NCBI GenBank assembly: GCA_021793395.1
Contig: JAJYSU010000016.1
Coordinates: 1 to 40,156 of the forward strand
Reading direction: 5' to 3'
Origin: Actinomycetes bacterium
Lineage (GTDB): Bacteria > Actinomycetota > Acidimicrobiia > Acidimicrobiales > RAAP-2
Length of the DNA stretch: 40,156 bases
Shown here: positions 8,710-16,917 of the stretch, piece by piece
Numbering within the stretch: the first letter of the stretch is position 1
Layout of the letters: the number at the start of each line of letters is the position of its first letter
Position numbers and translations under genes: made by a program
The notes under the pieces: generated by a model
Told to the model about the DNA's origin: nothing
The model's input: the letters and a program-made list of their open reading frames with translations, nothing else
Database searches by the model: none

Positions 8710-9726
8710 TTACGATGCGACACCTTCGAGCAGACGTGCATGCTGCAGGGTGGAGAGCAGGGCCAGCGTCGACTCCGCGCCCTGATTGAGGTTTGGTCCG
8801 TTTTGCGTGAGACCATCGTAGCCACCGCCGGTGGCCACATCGTACATAGGCACCCCACTGTCGTTCGCACCGACGAACCACCCGATGGCCATCTCCACGC
8901 CCTCGCGCCACTGCCGCTCCCCCGTCAGGCGCCACGCGCTCGCGCAGGCGTCAGCCAGGGCGCTCACCTCGATGGGCTGCTGATCGAAGCCGGGGCCTCT
9001 TTCACCGGGGCCTCGGCCTCCGACCGGCGTCACCGACAGATGCGTCAGGGTCGACTCCCCCTCGAGCAGCCACTTGAGCTGAACCAGGGACCGTTCCACG
9101 TGATCATCACGTCCCAGCATCCACGCCGCTTCCAGGTAGGCCTGGGTGAGCGCAGCGTTCGCGTAGGTCAGGCGACTCTCGGGCCACCGCCACGCTGAAC
9201 TCTGCCAGGGGCCCGACAGCACTCCCAGCGCGTCGTTGAGAAGATCACGGGCCGACTGGTGCGACGGGTCACGCCGGAGCACCTCAACGGCGCCGAGCGT
9301 GGCGAAGGCCATCGACCGCGTCCACGGTGAGCGGACCTGAGCGCCACGCTCGAACAGTTCGAGCGCCCCGAGCCGCGTCGACTCATCGCTCGCGCGTGCG
9401 GCCGCAGTACCCGCTCCCCACAGCAGCCGCCCCCAGCAGTCCTCCGTCGTCCACTCGCCGCTCCAGTGGCCATCATGGCTGCGCCGGTTACGACAACGTC
9501 CGTCGCCGTCCTGGGCGAGTGCGAGAAAACGCAGCGAGCGAGCGAGAAGGTCGCGCAGCGGCTCCGACGTCGCTCCGTCGCGGGCTAGGACGACCACCAC
9601 CCTGGCCACGTCATCCGTGCAGTAGCCGTGCTCGAGACGAGGTGTCGCCACACGTGCGTGCTCGAACGTTGCGACCTCGTCCGACAATGTGAGCAAGTGG
9701 GCGTAAGTCACCCGAGGCACCGTCAT
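8710..9726 (-). CDS. Alpha/alpha-toroid protein of a GT4-GH130 cassette
   Basis: 338 aa from ATG 9726, whose ATG overlaps the stop of the upstream glycosyltransferase gene (ATGA), so the two are coupled. The protein is a series of helix pairs with conserved-looking acidic and aromatic residues (LEHGYCTDDVARVVVVL, GRCRNRRS, WSGEWTTEDCWGRLLWG, GWFVGANDSGVPMYD, GGYDGL), the look of a six-hairpin (alpha/alpha) glycosidase fold. No signal peptide. I do not recognise a named family. The neighbours (GT4 and GH130) suggest it handles the same oligosaccharide. An upstream ATG at 9798 is possible but would overlap the previous gene by 76 bp. Confidence 0.75.
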   Translation of the reverse strand: MTVPRVTYAHLLTLSDEVATFEHARVATPRLEHGYCTDDVARVVVVLARDGATSEPLRDLLARSLRFLALAQDGDGRCRNRRSHDGHWSGEWTTEDCWGRLLWGAGTAAARASDESTRLGALELFERGAQVRSPWTRSMAFATLGAVEVLRRDPSHQSARDLLNDALGVLSGPWQSSAWRWPESRLTYANAALTQAYLEAAWMLGRDDHVERSLVQLKWLLEGESTLTHLSVTPVGGRGPGERGPGFDQQPIEVSALADACASAWRLTGERQWREGVEMAIGWFVGANDSGVPMYDVATGGGYDGLTQNGPNLNQGAESTLALLSTLQHARLLEGVAS

Positions 9727-10910
9727 AGGACGTGCGCTACCTCGCGATCGACCAACGAGTCGATCATGCTGCGGTAGCGCGCCGCCACCGCATCCCAACT
9801 GAGCGTGGGGGCTAGACGGAAGGCCTCCGCGCGCATCGCGGCGGCCGTGGCCGGCTCGGTCAGAATCCGGCGCAGCGCGAACGCCATGCCCGCGGCGTCG
9901 CCCTGATCCACAATGAGTCCGGCCCCCGACGACAGCATTTCGACCGCGTGGGGAAAGGCGGTTGCCACGACGGGTCGACCCGCCGCAAGGGCGTCCACCA
10001 GCACTCCCGACGTGGCCTGCTCGCGCGAGTCGTAGGGCAAGATCACGACGTCAGCACTCGCGATTAACTGCTCGAGGGAATCGAGAGATCGGTACGTGTT
10101 GTCGAACTCCACCATGGAGCCCGCGTGACGTTCACGCACCCGATGCTCCAACGAGCGACGGTACACGTCGCCCGACGTCGCCAATACCTTGGGATGCGTG
10201 CGCCCGGCCACCACGTAGCGGGGCCGAGGCGTCAGGTCACGCAGCGTCGCCACGGCGTCGATCGCCCACTCAATCCCCTTGCCCGGCCCGATCAGCCCCC
10301 AGGTCAGAATCAACGGTCGAGCCCCTCGCGGCGCCATCGCGCACGGCATCACCATCGCTCCGTGGGCGATGACGCTGACGGGGGTGGCGCCGACCTCGTA
10401 CACCTCACCCAGGGTGGACCGCGCCGTGTTCGACATCACCACCACCTGGTCCGAATAACGTACGACCTCGTTGAGCACCCACCGCTGGTGGCTCGTCGGG
10501 TGCGGCAAGACGGTGTGCAAGATAGTAATAATCGGCACACGTACGTCGCGCATGACGGTCACAATGCTCTCCCCATCCGCACCGCCGTAAAGGCCGTACT
10601 CGTGCTGGATCACGGCCACGTCGCGCCGATTAAGCGCTCGCACGGCTGACGCGACGGTCGACGGATCCGACGCAACCAACGTGGCGACGATGGGTACGGG
10701 ACTCGTCAGCGGCGCCGGCTCCGGCACGTCCAGCACCCGCACCACCGAGCACCTCACCCCATCACGCGCCAGCGCCGCCGCCAGGGCAGTAGTGAAAGTA
10801 GCAATACCACACGGCGTGGGCGGTGTGGTACTGACAAATCCTACCGACACGACGCGTCGCGTCACCTCGGTGTGCCTCTGTTCCTCGTGAGTATCCACGT
10901 CAACCTCCAC
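9723..10910 (-). CDS. GT4 family glycosyltransferase
   Basis: 395 aa GT-B fold retaining glycosyltransferase. N-terminal domain: VSVGFVSTTPPTPCGIATF, followed by IQHEYGLYGG and IITILHTVLPHP, all common in sugar-nucleotide transferases of the GT4 group. C-terminal domain: LILTWGLIGPGKGIEWAIDA, VILPYDSREQATSGVLVDAL and AAGRPVVATAFP, the nucleotide-sugar binding region. Start is GTG 10910, with an alternative GTG four codons in. It is the first gene of the cassette with the toroid protein and GH130. A soluble protein; the donor is likely GDP-mannose or a similar sugar by association with GH130, which is inference. Confidence 0.88.
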   Translation of the reverse strand: MEVDVDTHEEQRHTEVTRRVVSVGFVSTTPPTPCGIATFTTALAAALARDGVRCSVVRVLDVPEPAPLTSPVPIVATLVASDPSTVASAVRALNRRDVAVIQHEYGLYGGADGESIVTVMRDVRVPIITILHTVLPHPTSHQRWVLNEVVRYSDQVVVMSNTARSTLGEVYEVGATPVSVIAHGAMVMPCAMAPRGARPLILTWGLIGPGKGIEWAIDAVATLRDLTPRPRYVVAGRTHPKVLATSGDVYRRSLEHRVRERHAGSMVEFDNTYRSLDSLEQLIASADVVILPYDSREQATSGVLVDALAAGRPVVATAFPHAVEMLSSGAGLIVDQGDAAGMAFALRRILTEPATAAAMRAEAFRLAPTLSWDAVAARYRSMIDSLVDREVAHVL

Positions 10911-11238
10911 GGTCCGGAGCCGTCGAGCCCGAACGAGCGACAGGCCCCAGGCCGTCCACTCGAACTTGTCGCCTCATCACGAAAAATGTTCGTACATCGA
11001 TTGTACCAGTCGACGTGTCGCCTCGTCCGGGGAGACTCGCGACATCGCCACAGCCCCGTGCGCGAGACCCCCGCTCTGCGTGGACCTCCGTCCTCGCCCC
11101 GGACCCGACTCGGGGACCCTACTCGAGGGCTCGGCTCGTGGACCCGGTGACTCCTCGGCAGCCCCCTCACTCGCGCCCTAACGTACGCTTCGTGATCCCC
11201 ATCGCGCCCTCGGACGAGCACGGTCGCACGGACTCGCC
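10911..11238. promoter_or_regulatory. Divergent intergenic region, GT4 cassette / DMT transporter
   Basis: 328 bp with no convincing gene. Its only AT-rich patch, around 10976-11006, includes a 15-bp dyad with 5-base arms (gtaca-tcgat-tgtac, 10992-11006) some 85 bp upstream of the glycosyltransferase start, so the cassette promoter is probably here. The remainder is GC-rich and shows nothing further. Confidence 0.3.
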
Positions 11239-12102
11239 GTGCTGAGCGTGCTGTTCGCCCTGGCGACCGCGGCGGCGAACGCGCTCGCGGTGACGGCGCA
11301 ACACATCGCGAGCACGAGTCGTCGAGGGCTCTCGTTCTGGCACCTCGTCGCCCACCTGGTACGCCACCCGCTGTGGTGGCTGGGTTGGGGAGGCATGGCG
11401 GCGTCGCTCGTGGGCCAGGCGCTGGCGCTGCACTTCGGCCCCCTCTCTCTCGTCCAACCACTCCTCGTCAGCGAACTCGTCATCGCGCTCATCCTGCGCC
11501 GTACGTGGCTTCGTCAGTCCATCCGTCCGTCAGCCTGGGCCAGCGCCCTTCTCACGGTTTTCGCGCTCACGAGCTTCCTCGTGCTGGCGGCACCCCACGC
11601 TCCGGCGATCGCGACCCCGTCGGCACTGCGCTGGATTACCGCGAGCGGCGCCGGCACTCTCGCCGCCGTCACCTTGGGCATCATCGGTCGACGCGGATCG
11701 CCGCGGCGTCGGGCGGCACTCTTCGCGAGTGCCACGGCCATCGTGTGGGCCATAGAAGCCGCTTTCATCAAGGCGACCACCGACGTCATCGCCGCGTCAG
11801 GCTACCGGGGCCTCTTCGTCCACTGGCCCATCTACGCCCTTATCATCATGGGAATCGCTGGGCTCTTTAGTGAACAGACCACTCTGCACGTCGGTCCGCT
11901 CCAGGTCTCCCAGCCCCTGCTGGTGATCGTCGACCCGCTAGCCAGTGTGATCGCGGGAGTCTGGCTGTATCACGAGCGCCTCGCCACCAGCGTGCCGCGC
12001 GCACCCCTGGCCGCGGTCGCGTTCGTGCTCATGGCTATCGGCGTCATCATCCTCTCGCGCACCGCTCCCGCGACGATGGAGCCCTCCGAACGCCGCGACT
12101 AG
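11239..12102 (+). CDS. DMT superfamily transporter, EamA/NIPA-like
   Basis: 287 aa with about nine hydrophobic helices in the cytoplasmic membrane. Two half-repeats are visible, each ending in a helix with a LQP/QP signature: FGPLSLVQPLLVSELVIALIL near residue 75 and VGPLQVSQPLLVIVDPLASVIAG near 215. That repeated GPL-x-x-x-QPLL motif is typical of the DMT/NIPA-like transporters. Start GTG 11239. Function beyond small-molecule or cation export is not readable. It converges on the acyl-CoA synthetase gene with only seven bases between stops. Confidence 0.8.
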   Translation: MLSVLFALATAAANALAVTAQHIASTSRRGLSFWHLVAHLVRHPLWWLGWGGMAASLVGQALALHFGPLSLVQPLLVSELVIALILRRTWLRQSIRPSAWASALLTVFALTSFLVLAAPHAPAIATPSALRWITASGAGTLAAVTLGIIGRRGSPRRRAALFASATAIVWAIEAAFIKATTDVIAASGYRGLFVHWPIYALIIMGIAGLFSEQTTLHVGPLQVSQPLLVIVDPLASVIAGVWLYHERLATSVPRAPLAAVAFVLMAIGVIILSRTAPATMEPSERRD

Positions 12103-12109
12103 CACCCCG

Positions 12110-13819
12110 CTAGGCGAAATCTTCCTCGCGGTACTCCTCGCTGCGGCGCTCGCCGCCGGACTGCTCGATCGTTCGCAACTCGACGCGACGGATCTTGCCG
12201 CTGATCGTCTTAGGTAACTCGGCGAATTCGAGGCGTCGCACGCGCTTATAGGGAGCCAGGTGTTCACGACAGTGGCGCAGGATGTCTCCCGCCAACTCCC
12301 GACTGGGAACCTGTCCCGCCACGAGTGTGACGTACGCCTTGGGGACCGAAAGGCGCAGCTCATCGGGAGCGGGAACGACGGCGGCCTCCGCCACGGCCGC
12401 GTGCTCGATGAGCACGCTCTCCAACTCAAAGGGACTGATGCGGTAGTCGCTGGACTTGAAGACGTCGTCAGTTCGTCCCACGTAGGTGATGTAGCCATCG
12501 GCGTCACGACTGGCCACGTCGCCGGTGTGGTACCAGCCACCGGCAAACGCCTCCGCGTTACGCTCGTCATCGAGTCCCCCCGCCGTGCGGTACCCCGCCA
12601 TCAGCCCGACGGGCCGCTCCGGGTCGAGGCGCACGCAAATCTCACCCTCCTCGGCCACCTCGCCCGTGATCGGATCGACCAGATCAATGTCGAAGCCCGG
12701 AATCGGGCGGCCCATCGAGCCCGCCTTGACCACCTGCGAGGGCGAGTTGCCGACCTGCACGGTCGTCTCCGTCTGACCGAAGCCGTCGCGAATCGTGAGC
12801 CCCCACGCACGTTGAACCTGACTGATGACCTCAGGGTTCAGCGGCTCGCCGGCGGCCGCGAGCTCGCGCAGCGACATCGACCACGACGAAAGGTCCTGTT
12901 GAATCAACATCCGCCACACCGTAGGCGGGGCGCAGAACGTCGTCACCCGCGCGTCGCGCAACACGTTGAGCATCGCACGCGCGTCGAATCGCTCGAAGTT
13001 GAACATGCACACCGTGGCACCCGCGATCCACGGGGCGAACACGCACGACCAGGCGTGTTTGGCCCAACCGGGACTGGACACGTTCAAGTGAACGTCTCCC
13101 TCGCGAATGCCGATCCAGTACATCGTCGAGAGATGCCCAATCGGGTAGCTGACGTGAGTGTGTTCCACCATCTTCGGTAACGACGTCGTGCCCGACGTGA
13201 AGTAGACGAGTAGCGAGTCGCTGGCCCGGGTGAGACCATCCACTTCGAAGGGGTCGGTCGACTGACGTGCGTCGGCGTAGTCGAACCATCCGGGAACGTG
13301 TGTCCCTACCGCGACCCGTACGTAGGACCCGGCGACGTCGGCGAACCTCTCGGTAATGTCGGAGGCGACGACGACCGCACCCGCGTGGGCGCGGTCCACT
13401 CGGTCGCGCAAATCGTCCGCCGTGAGCAGGGTACTCGCCGGGATGATGACGGCGCCGAGTTTCATCACCGCCAGCGTTACCTCCCACAGTTCCACCTGGT
13501 TTCCGAGCAGTACCAGCACCCGCATTCCACGCGTTACTCCCAGCGAACGCAGCCACTGCGCCAACTGATCAGATCGCGCCGACAACTCGGCGAAGGTGTA
13601 CGACGCGTCGCGCCCATCCTCCTCAATAATTCGCAGCGCGGGCTCGTTGGCCCGCTCTCGCGCCAAAATACCGTCGAACCAGTCCAGTGCGAAGTTGAAG
13701 TACTCGGGATGCGGCCAGGCAAAGCCTTCTCGCGCCGCGACGTAATCAGTGCGCGTCGCTACCAGGAAGTCGCGCGCCGCCCGAAATACCTCACCCGGTG
13801 ATTGTGTCGCGGTGTCCAT
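12110..13819 (-). CDS. AMP-dependent acyl-CoA synthetase
   Basis: 569 aa member of the ANL superfamily, activating a carboxylic acid to acyl-AMP and then to the CoA thioester. Motifs: phosphate loop YFTSGTTSLPK, DGFGQTETT (A5), YHTGDVASRDADGYITYVGRTDD (A7/A8 hinge) and the C-terminal PKTISGKIRR with the catalytic Lys. The order and length fit acetyl-CoA synthetase-like medium-chain enzymes. Start ATG 13819. It stands alone on the minus strand. The icmAB mutase in the same window makes branched-chain acyl-CoA use attractive, but that link is not shown by gene order. Confidence 0.9.
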   Translation of the reverse strand: MDTATQSPGEVFRAARDFLVATRTDYVAAREGFAWPHPEYFNFALDWFDGILARERANEPALRIIEEDGRDASYTFAELSARSDQLAQWLRSLGVTRGMRVLVLLGNQVELWEVTLAVMKLGAVIIPASTLLTADDLRDRVDRAHAGAVVVASDITERFADVAGSYVRVAVGTHVPGWFDYADARQSTDPFEVDGLTRASDSLLVYFTSGTTSLPKMVEHTHVSYPIGHLSTMYWIGIREGDVHLNVSSPGWAKHAWSCVFAPWIAGATVCMFNFERFDARAMLNVLRDARVTTFCAPPTVWRMLIQQDLSSWSMSLRELAAAGEPLNPEVISQVQRAWGLTIRDGFGQTETTVQVGNSPSQVVKAGSMGRPIPGFDIDLVDPITGEVAEEGEICVRLDPERPVGLMAGYRTAGGLDDERNAEAFAGGWYHTGDVASRDADGYITYVGRTDDVFKSSDYRISPFELESVLIEHAAVAEAAVVPAPDELRLSVPKAYVTLVAGQVPSRELAGDILRHCREHLAPYKRVRRLEFAELPKTISGKIRRVELRTIEQSGGERRSEEYREEDFA

Positions 13820-13951
13820 TACTCCCTACCCCCTTGCCTGTTCAACGTTGCCCCCAGGGCGACAGTAGCCCGCCAGGGCGTGCGCGGCCCGAAGCAGCAT
13901 CGCGTCTCGCGTCGGGCGCCGTGGATAGTGAAGCCGGTAAGGTGATCTGCG

Positions 13952-14353
13952 ATGGTGCCACCCGACGATTCGTACGACCTGGCGCTGGCCGCCGCGTCCC
14001 TACGCGCCAACGCCGCCGACCTCACGGCCCTACTGACGAGCCTCGCGGATCAGTTCACCGACACCCTGGGGACGCGCCTGCGGGTGCAGCGCGCCGGACG
14101 GCGGCGACGCGACGCGACGGTCAGCGCCGTGACCGTCACCTTAGGTTCGGACGAGTTCACCGCGGCGTTGGACGACGGCGACGTGCGCTGCCAGGTCGCC
14201 CACGTATCGGGCGGCATCAAGATTCGCAACGAAGCAGTTGACCTGCAGTCCTGGCTGGTTCGACTGCTGGACGCTCTTCGTGCGGAGGCCGCCCACAGCG
14301 ACCAGGCGCGCGCCGCGCTCGAACACATCGTGATAGGGGGATCAAGTGACTGA
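13952..14353 (+). CDS. Unknown small protein, first gene of the YbjQ-domain operon
   Basis: 133 aa, no recognised family. The start ATG 13952 has a plausible ribosome site (AAGGTGAT at 13939-13946). The N-terminal 45 residues are a predicted helix rich in Ala and Leu; a basic stretch (RAGRRRRDA) follows, then alternating hydrophobic strands (AVTVTLGSDEFTAAL, DVRCQVAHVSGGIKIRNE) and a closing helix. No signal peptide or membrane helix. It overlaps the next gene by 8 bp, so it belongs to the same operon as the three double-YbjQ proteins and probably acts with them. Confidence 0.7.
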   Translation: MVPPDDSYDLALAAASLRANAADLTALLTSLADQFTDTLGTRLRVQRAGRRRRDATVSAVTVTLGSDEFTAALDDGDVRCQVAHVSGGIKIRNEAVDLQSWLVRLLDALRAEAAHSDQARAALEHIVIGGSSD

Positions 14354-15143
14354 CACATCCAAGGACCTACCCGAGGCCAGTGAACGACGCCTCGAGGAGA
14401 TCGAGCACGGCCTGTTCACGTCGGACCTCTCGGTGAACGAGTTCCTCCTGGTCAAGGAGGCGGGTTACCACCCCCTCGGCCTCGTCATGGGTTCGTCGAT
14501 CTACCACACCGGGATCCAAACGCGTAAGTGGGGCGAAAGCCAGGAGCTGACCAAGTTAACCGAGGCGATGTACAACGCCCGCGAGTTGGCCATGACTCGT
14601 ATGGAGGAAGAGGCCAGTGAGTTGGGAGCCGACGGCGTCGTCGGGGTACGCCTCGACGTCAACTACTACGAGTGGGGTAAGGACGCTGCCGAGTTCATCG
14701 CCGTCGGCACGGCGGTGAAGGCGGAAGACGGCGTCTCACGTCGCAACACGCTGGGCAAGCCCTTCACCTCGGATCTCTCGGGCCAGGACTTCTGGACGCT
14801 CTTACGTACCGGCTACCTACCCCAGGGCCTCGTCATGGGAACGTGCGTCTATCACATTGCCCACCGTGGCCTGGGCCAAACACTCGCCACGACGGGCCAA
14901 AACGTCGAGTTGCCCAACTTCACCCAAGCCCTCTACGAAGCTCGCGAGTTGGCAATGACGCGCATGCAGGACGAGGCGAGTCAACTGGGCGCCGCGGGAG
15001 TCGTGGGCGCGCGTCTCGAAGAGAAGACGCACCAGTGGGGGTCGCACACGATCGAGTTCCTGGCTCTGGGCACCGCGGTGACCCGCACGACCGAGGAAAT
15101 CACGCTCACCTCACCCGTGACCATCATCTCCCTCGACCACTGA
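14346..15143 (+). CDS. Protein with two YbjQ/DUF74-like domains
   Basis: 265 aa from GTG 14346, with two similar halves. Half 1 (about residues 20-130) opens FTSDLSVNEFLLVKEAGY and holds NARELAMTRMEEEASELGADGVVGVRLD; half 2 (about 140-255) opens FTSDLSGQDFWTLLRTGY and holds EARELAMTRMQDEASQLGAAGVVGARLE. The repeated ARELAMTRM and LGA-x-GVVG-x-RL elements are those of the YbjQ (DUF74, putative heavy-metal-binding) family, here at one extra domain. No cysteine-rich metal site is seen. No membrane helix. It overlaps both neighbours (8 bp and 1 bp). Biochemical function of the family is unknown. Confidence 0.85.
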   Translation: MTDTSKDLPEASERRLEEIEHGLFTSDLSVNEFLLVKEAGYHPLGLVMGSSIYHTGIQTRKWGESQELTKLTEAMYNARELAMTRMEEEASELGADGVVGVRLDVNYYEWGKDAAEFIAVGTAVKAEDGVSRRNTLGKPFTSDLSGQDFWTLLRTGYLPQGLVMGTCVYHIAHRGLGQTLATTGQNVELPNFTQALYEARELAMTRMQDEASQLGAAGVVGARLEEKTHQWGSHTIEFLALGTAVTRTTEEITLTSPVTIISLDH

Positions 15144-16060
15144 TGAGTGACGACCTGCCCGAAGCGGCGCGCGGACGCCTTCACGGCGGCGCCTTCACCT
15201 CGGGACTGAGTGTCGCGGACCTTGCCGCGTGTCACACCATGGGCCTCGAGCCCGTCGGACTAGTCCAGGGATTCTGCGCCATGCAGTGGGGCTACGGACC
15301 GGCACGGACCGGGTTCGGGTCGGCAGGAGGCATGGGCATGGGCATGGGATTCGCCTCGGGATTCACGCCCAACGTGGCTCGCGGCGGCTACGTCGAGAAC
15401 TACCAGTGTCCCCACGGCATGGTGTCCGCCGAGCACCGCCAGTGGGGGCAGAACTACGAACAGACGTGGATTGAGCAAAGTTGGCAGGACGGCTACGGCG
15501 CCGCGAACCACCGGATGCTCGAAGAGGCTACGACCCTCGGAGCCCACGGCGTCGTTGGCGTCGTGGACTCCGTCGCGTCTCTTGCCGACGCCGGCGTGGT
15601 TGAGTTCCACCTCCTGGGCACGGCGGTCATCGTGACCGACCTCGAGCGACCGTCAGCGCCGTGGACCACCTCACTCGCCGGCCAACGTCTCGCCAAACTC
15701 TTCGAAGCCGGCTACGCGCCCGTCTCCACGATCGCCGTGGTGTCGTCAGTTCGCGTCTGGGCGTCGTGCATGACCGAGTACTTCATGGGGTCGGGAGCCG
15801 GACTATGGTCCTCGCCGACGGACTCCGTCGAGATCGATCAACTCGTCAGTGCCCGTACCCGAGCCCGTCAACTCGTACGCGAGCGAGCCCGCAGCCAACT
15901 CCACGGCGACGAACTTCACGGCGTCGACGTACGCGTCAACGAGCGCGAACCCGGAGCCGGCGATATCGACATCGAGGTGCAGTTACGCGGCAACCGCGTT
16001 CGCCGTGCCCGACACGCCGATCCGCTCGCGCTCCCTCGACCCGCGGTCTCACTCTCGTGA
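15143..16060 (+). CDS. Diverged protein with two YbjQ-like domains and Gly/Met-rich insert
   Basis: 305 aa from ATG 15143, whose A is the last base of the previous stop (TGATG). The first domain opens FTSGLSVADLAACHTMGLEP and ends in MLEEATTLGAHGVVGVVDSV and EFHLLGTAV, clear YbjQ landmarks, but between them sits an unusual insert of about 60 residues with GGMGMGMGFASGF and CPHGMVSAEHRQWG, Met-, Gly- and His-containing and therefore a possible metal or ligand loop. The second domain (WTTSLAGQRLAKLFEAGYAP onwards) is more diverged, keeping the RARQLVRERA helix. Ends in a GTGA overlap with the next gene. Confidence 0.75.
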   Translation: MSDDLPEAARGRLHGGAFTSGLSVADLAACHTMGLEPVGLVQGFCAMQWGYGPARTGFGSAGGMGMGMGFASGFTPNVARGGYVENYQCPHGMVSAEHRQWGQNYEQTWIEQSWQDGYGAANHRMLEEATTLGAHGVVGVVDSVASLADAGVVEFHLLGTAVIVTDLERPSAPWTTSLAGQRLAKLFEAGYAPVSTIAVVSSVRVWASCMTEYFMGSGAGLWSSPTDSVEIDQLVSARTRARQLVRERARSQLHGDELHGVDVRVNEREPGAGDIDIEVQLRGNRVRRARHADPLALPRPAVSLS

Positions 16061-16911
16061 GTACGCCCCCACCCCCCGCCCACCACTCGGCACCCGACGA
16101 TCTACGCGCGGCCGTCCGAGAAGCCCTCGCGTCGCCGGCGACCACGGCCACTCACGCGTCACGATCAGGACTCACGTCGGACCTCACCATCGACGAGACC
16201 CTGATCCTGCACAGCGTCGAATGGGTCCCCCGTGATCTCGTCATCGGACTCTCCGTTCAATCGGTACCGTCCGCCATCTGGTCGTGGGGAAGCGGCGAAA
16301 TTGAACTCGCCTCACGCGCCCACGCGCGCGCTTTCGAGCACGCCATAGCTCGCCTTCACGCCGAAGCGGTGGCCGTAGGGGCTCACGGCGTGGTGGGCGT
16401 CCACGTCGAGCGACGGATCCTGGCCTCGCACATCGAGGTCGAGTTGATCGGAACCGCCGTGGCCCCCGCCGACGCTTCCGCGGCGGGCGGCACGAAGGTC
16501 TTCATTTCGGACCTACCCGCGCGTGACTTCGCCCTGCTGCTCATGGCGGGATGGCGTCCGGTCGCCCTGGCAGTCGGTGCGAGTTTCACCTACGCGCCGC
16601 GGCGGGCGGTTGGAGCGGCACTGCGCCAGCAGACCCAGAACGTCGAGTTGACCAACTACACCGCCGCGCTCTACACCGCTCGCTCGACGGCGATGGAACG
16701 CATGCAGCGAGCCGCGCTCGACGCCCACGGAACCGGCATCGTCGACGTCACGATTACCGAGGGTCCACTCCATTTCGCGGCCCACGCGATCGGCTTCACG
16801 GCGTGGGGTACTGTCGTCGCCCCGGCGGCGAGCTCGCGCACAATCGATCCGCTCACGGTGGTGTCACTGGACGACGCCGTGAGTAGCTTCGACGTCGCAC
16901 CGCTCGCGTGA
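16057..16911 (+). CDS. Third protein with two YbjQ-like domains
   Basis: 284 aa from GTG 16057, which overlaps the previous stop by 4 bp. After a Pro-rich lead (STPPPPAHHSAPD) two domains follow: LTSDLTIDETLILHSVEWVP with LHAEAVAVGAHGVVGVHVE and ELIGTAVA, and FISDLPARDFALLLMAGWRP with ARSTAMERMQRAALDAHGTG and FTAWGTVVA. The second half keeps QNVELTNYTAALYTARS, close to QNVELPNFTQALYEARE in the first double-domain protein, which indicates duplication within the operon. The last gene of the set; a seven-base gap separates it from the convergent SDR gene. Confidence 0.82.
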   Translation: MSTPPPPAHHSAPDDLRAAVREALASPATTATHASRSGLTSDLTIDETLILHSVEWVPRDLVIGLSVQSVPSAIWSWGSGEIELASRAHARAFEHAIARLHAEAVAVGAHGVVGVHVERRILASHIEVELIGTAVAPADASAAGGTKVFISDLPARDFALLLMAGWRPVALAVGASFTYAPRRAVGAALRQQTQNVELTNYTAALYTARSTAMERMQRAALDAHGTGIVDVTITEGPLHFAAHAIGFTAWGTVVAPAASSRTIDPLTVVSLDDAVSSFDVAPLA

Positions 16912-16917
16912 GATCTC

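Noticed and set aside
10992..11006. SOS/LexA-type box in the AT-rich patch
   Set aside because: GTTCG is present, but the CGAAC partner is not at the right spacing; only a short dyad remains.
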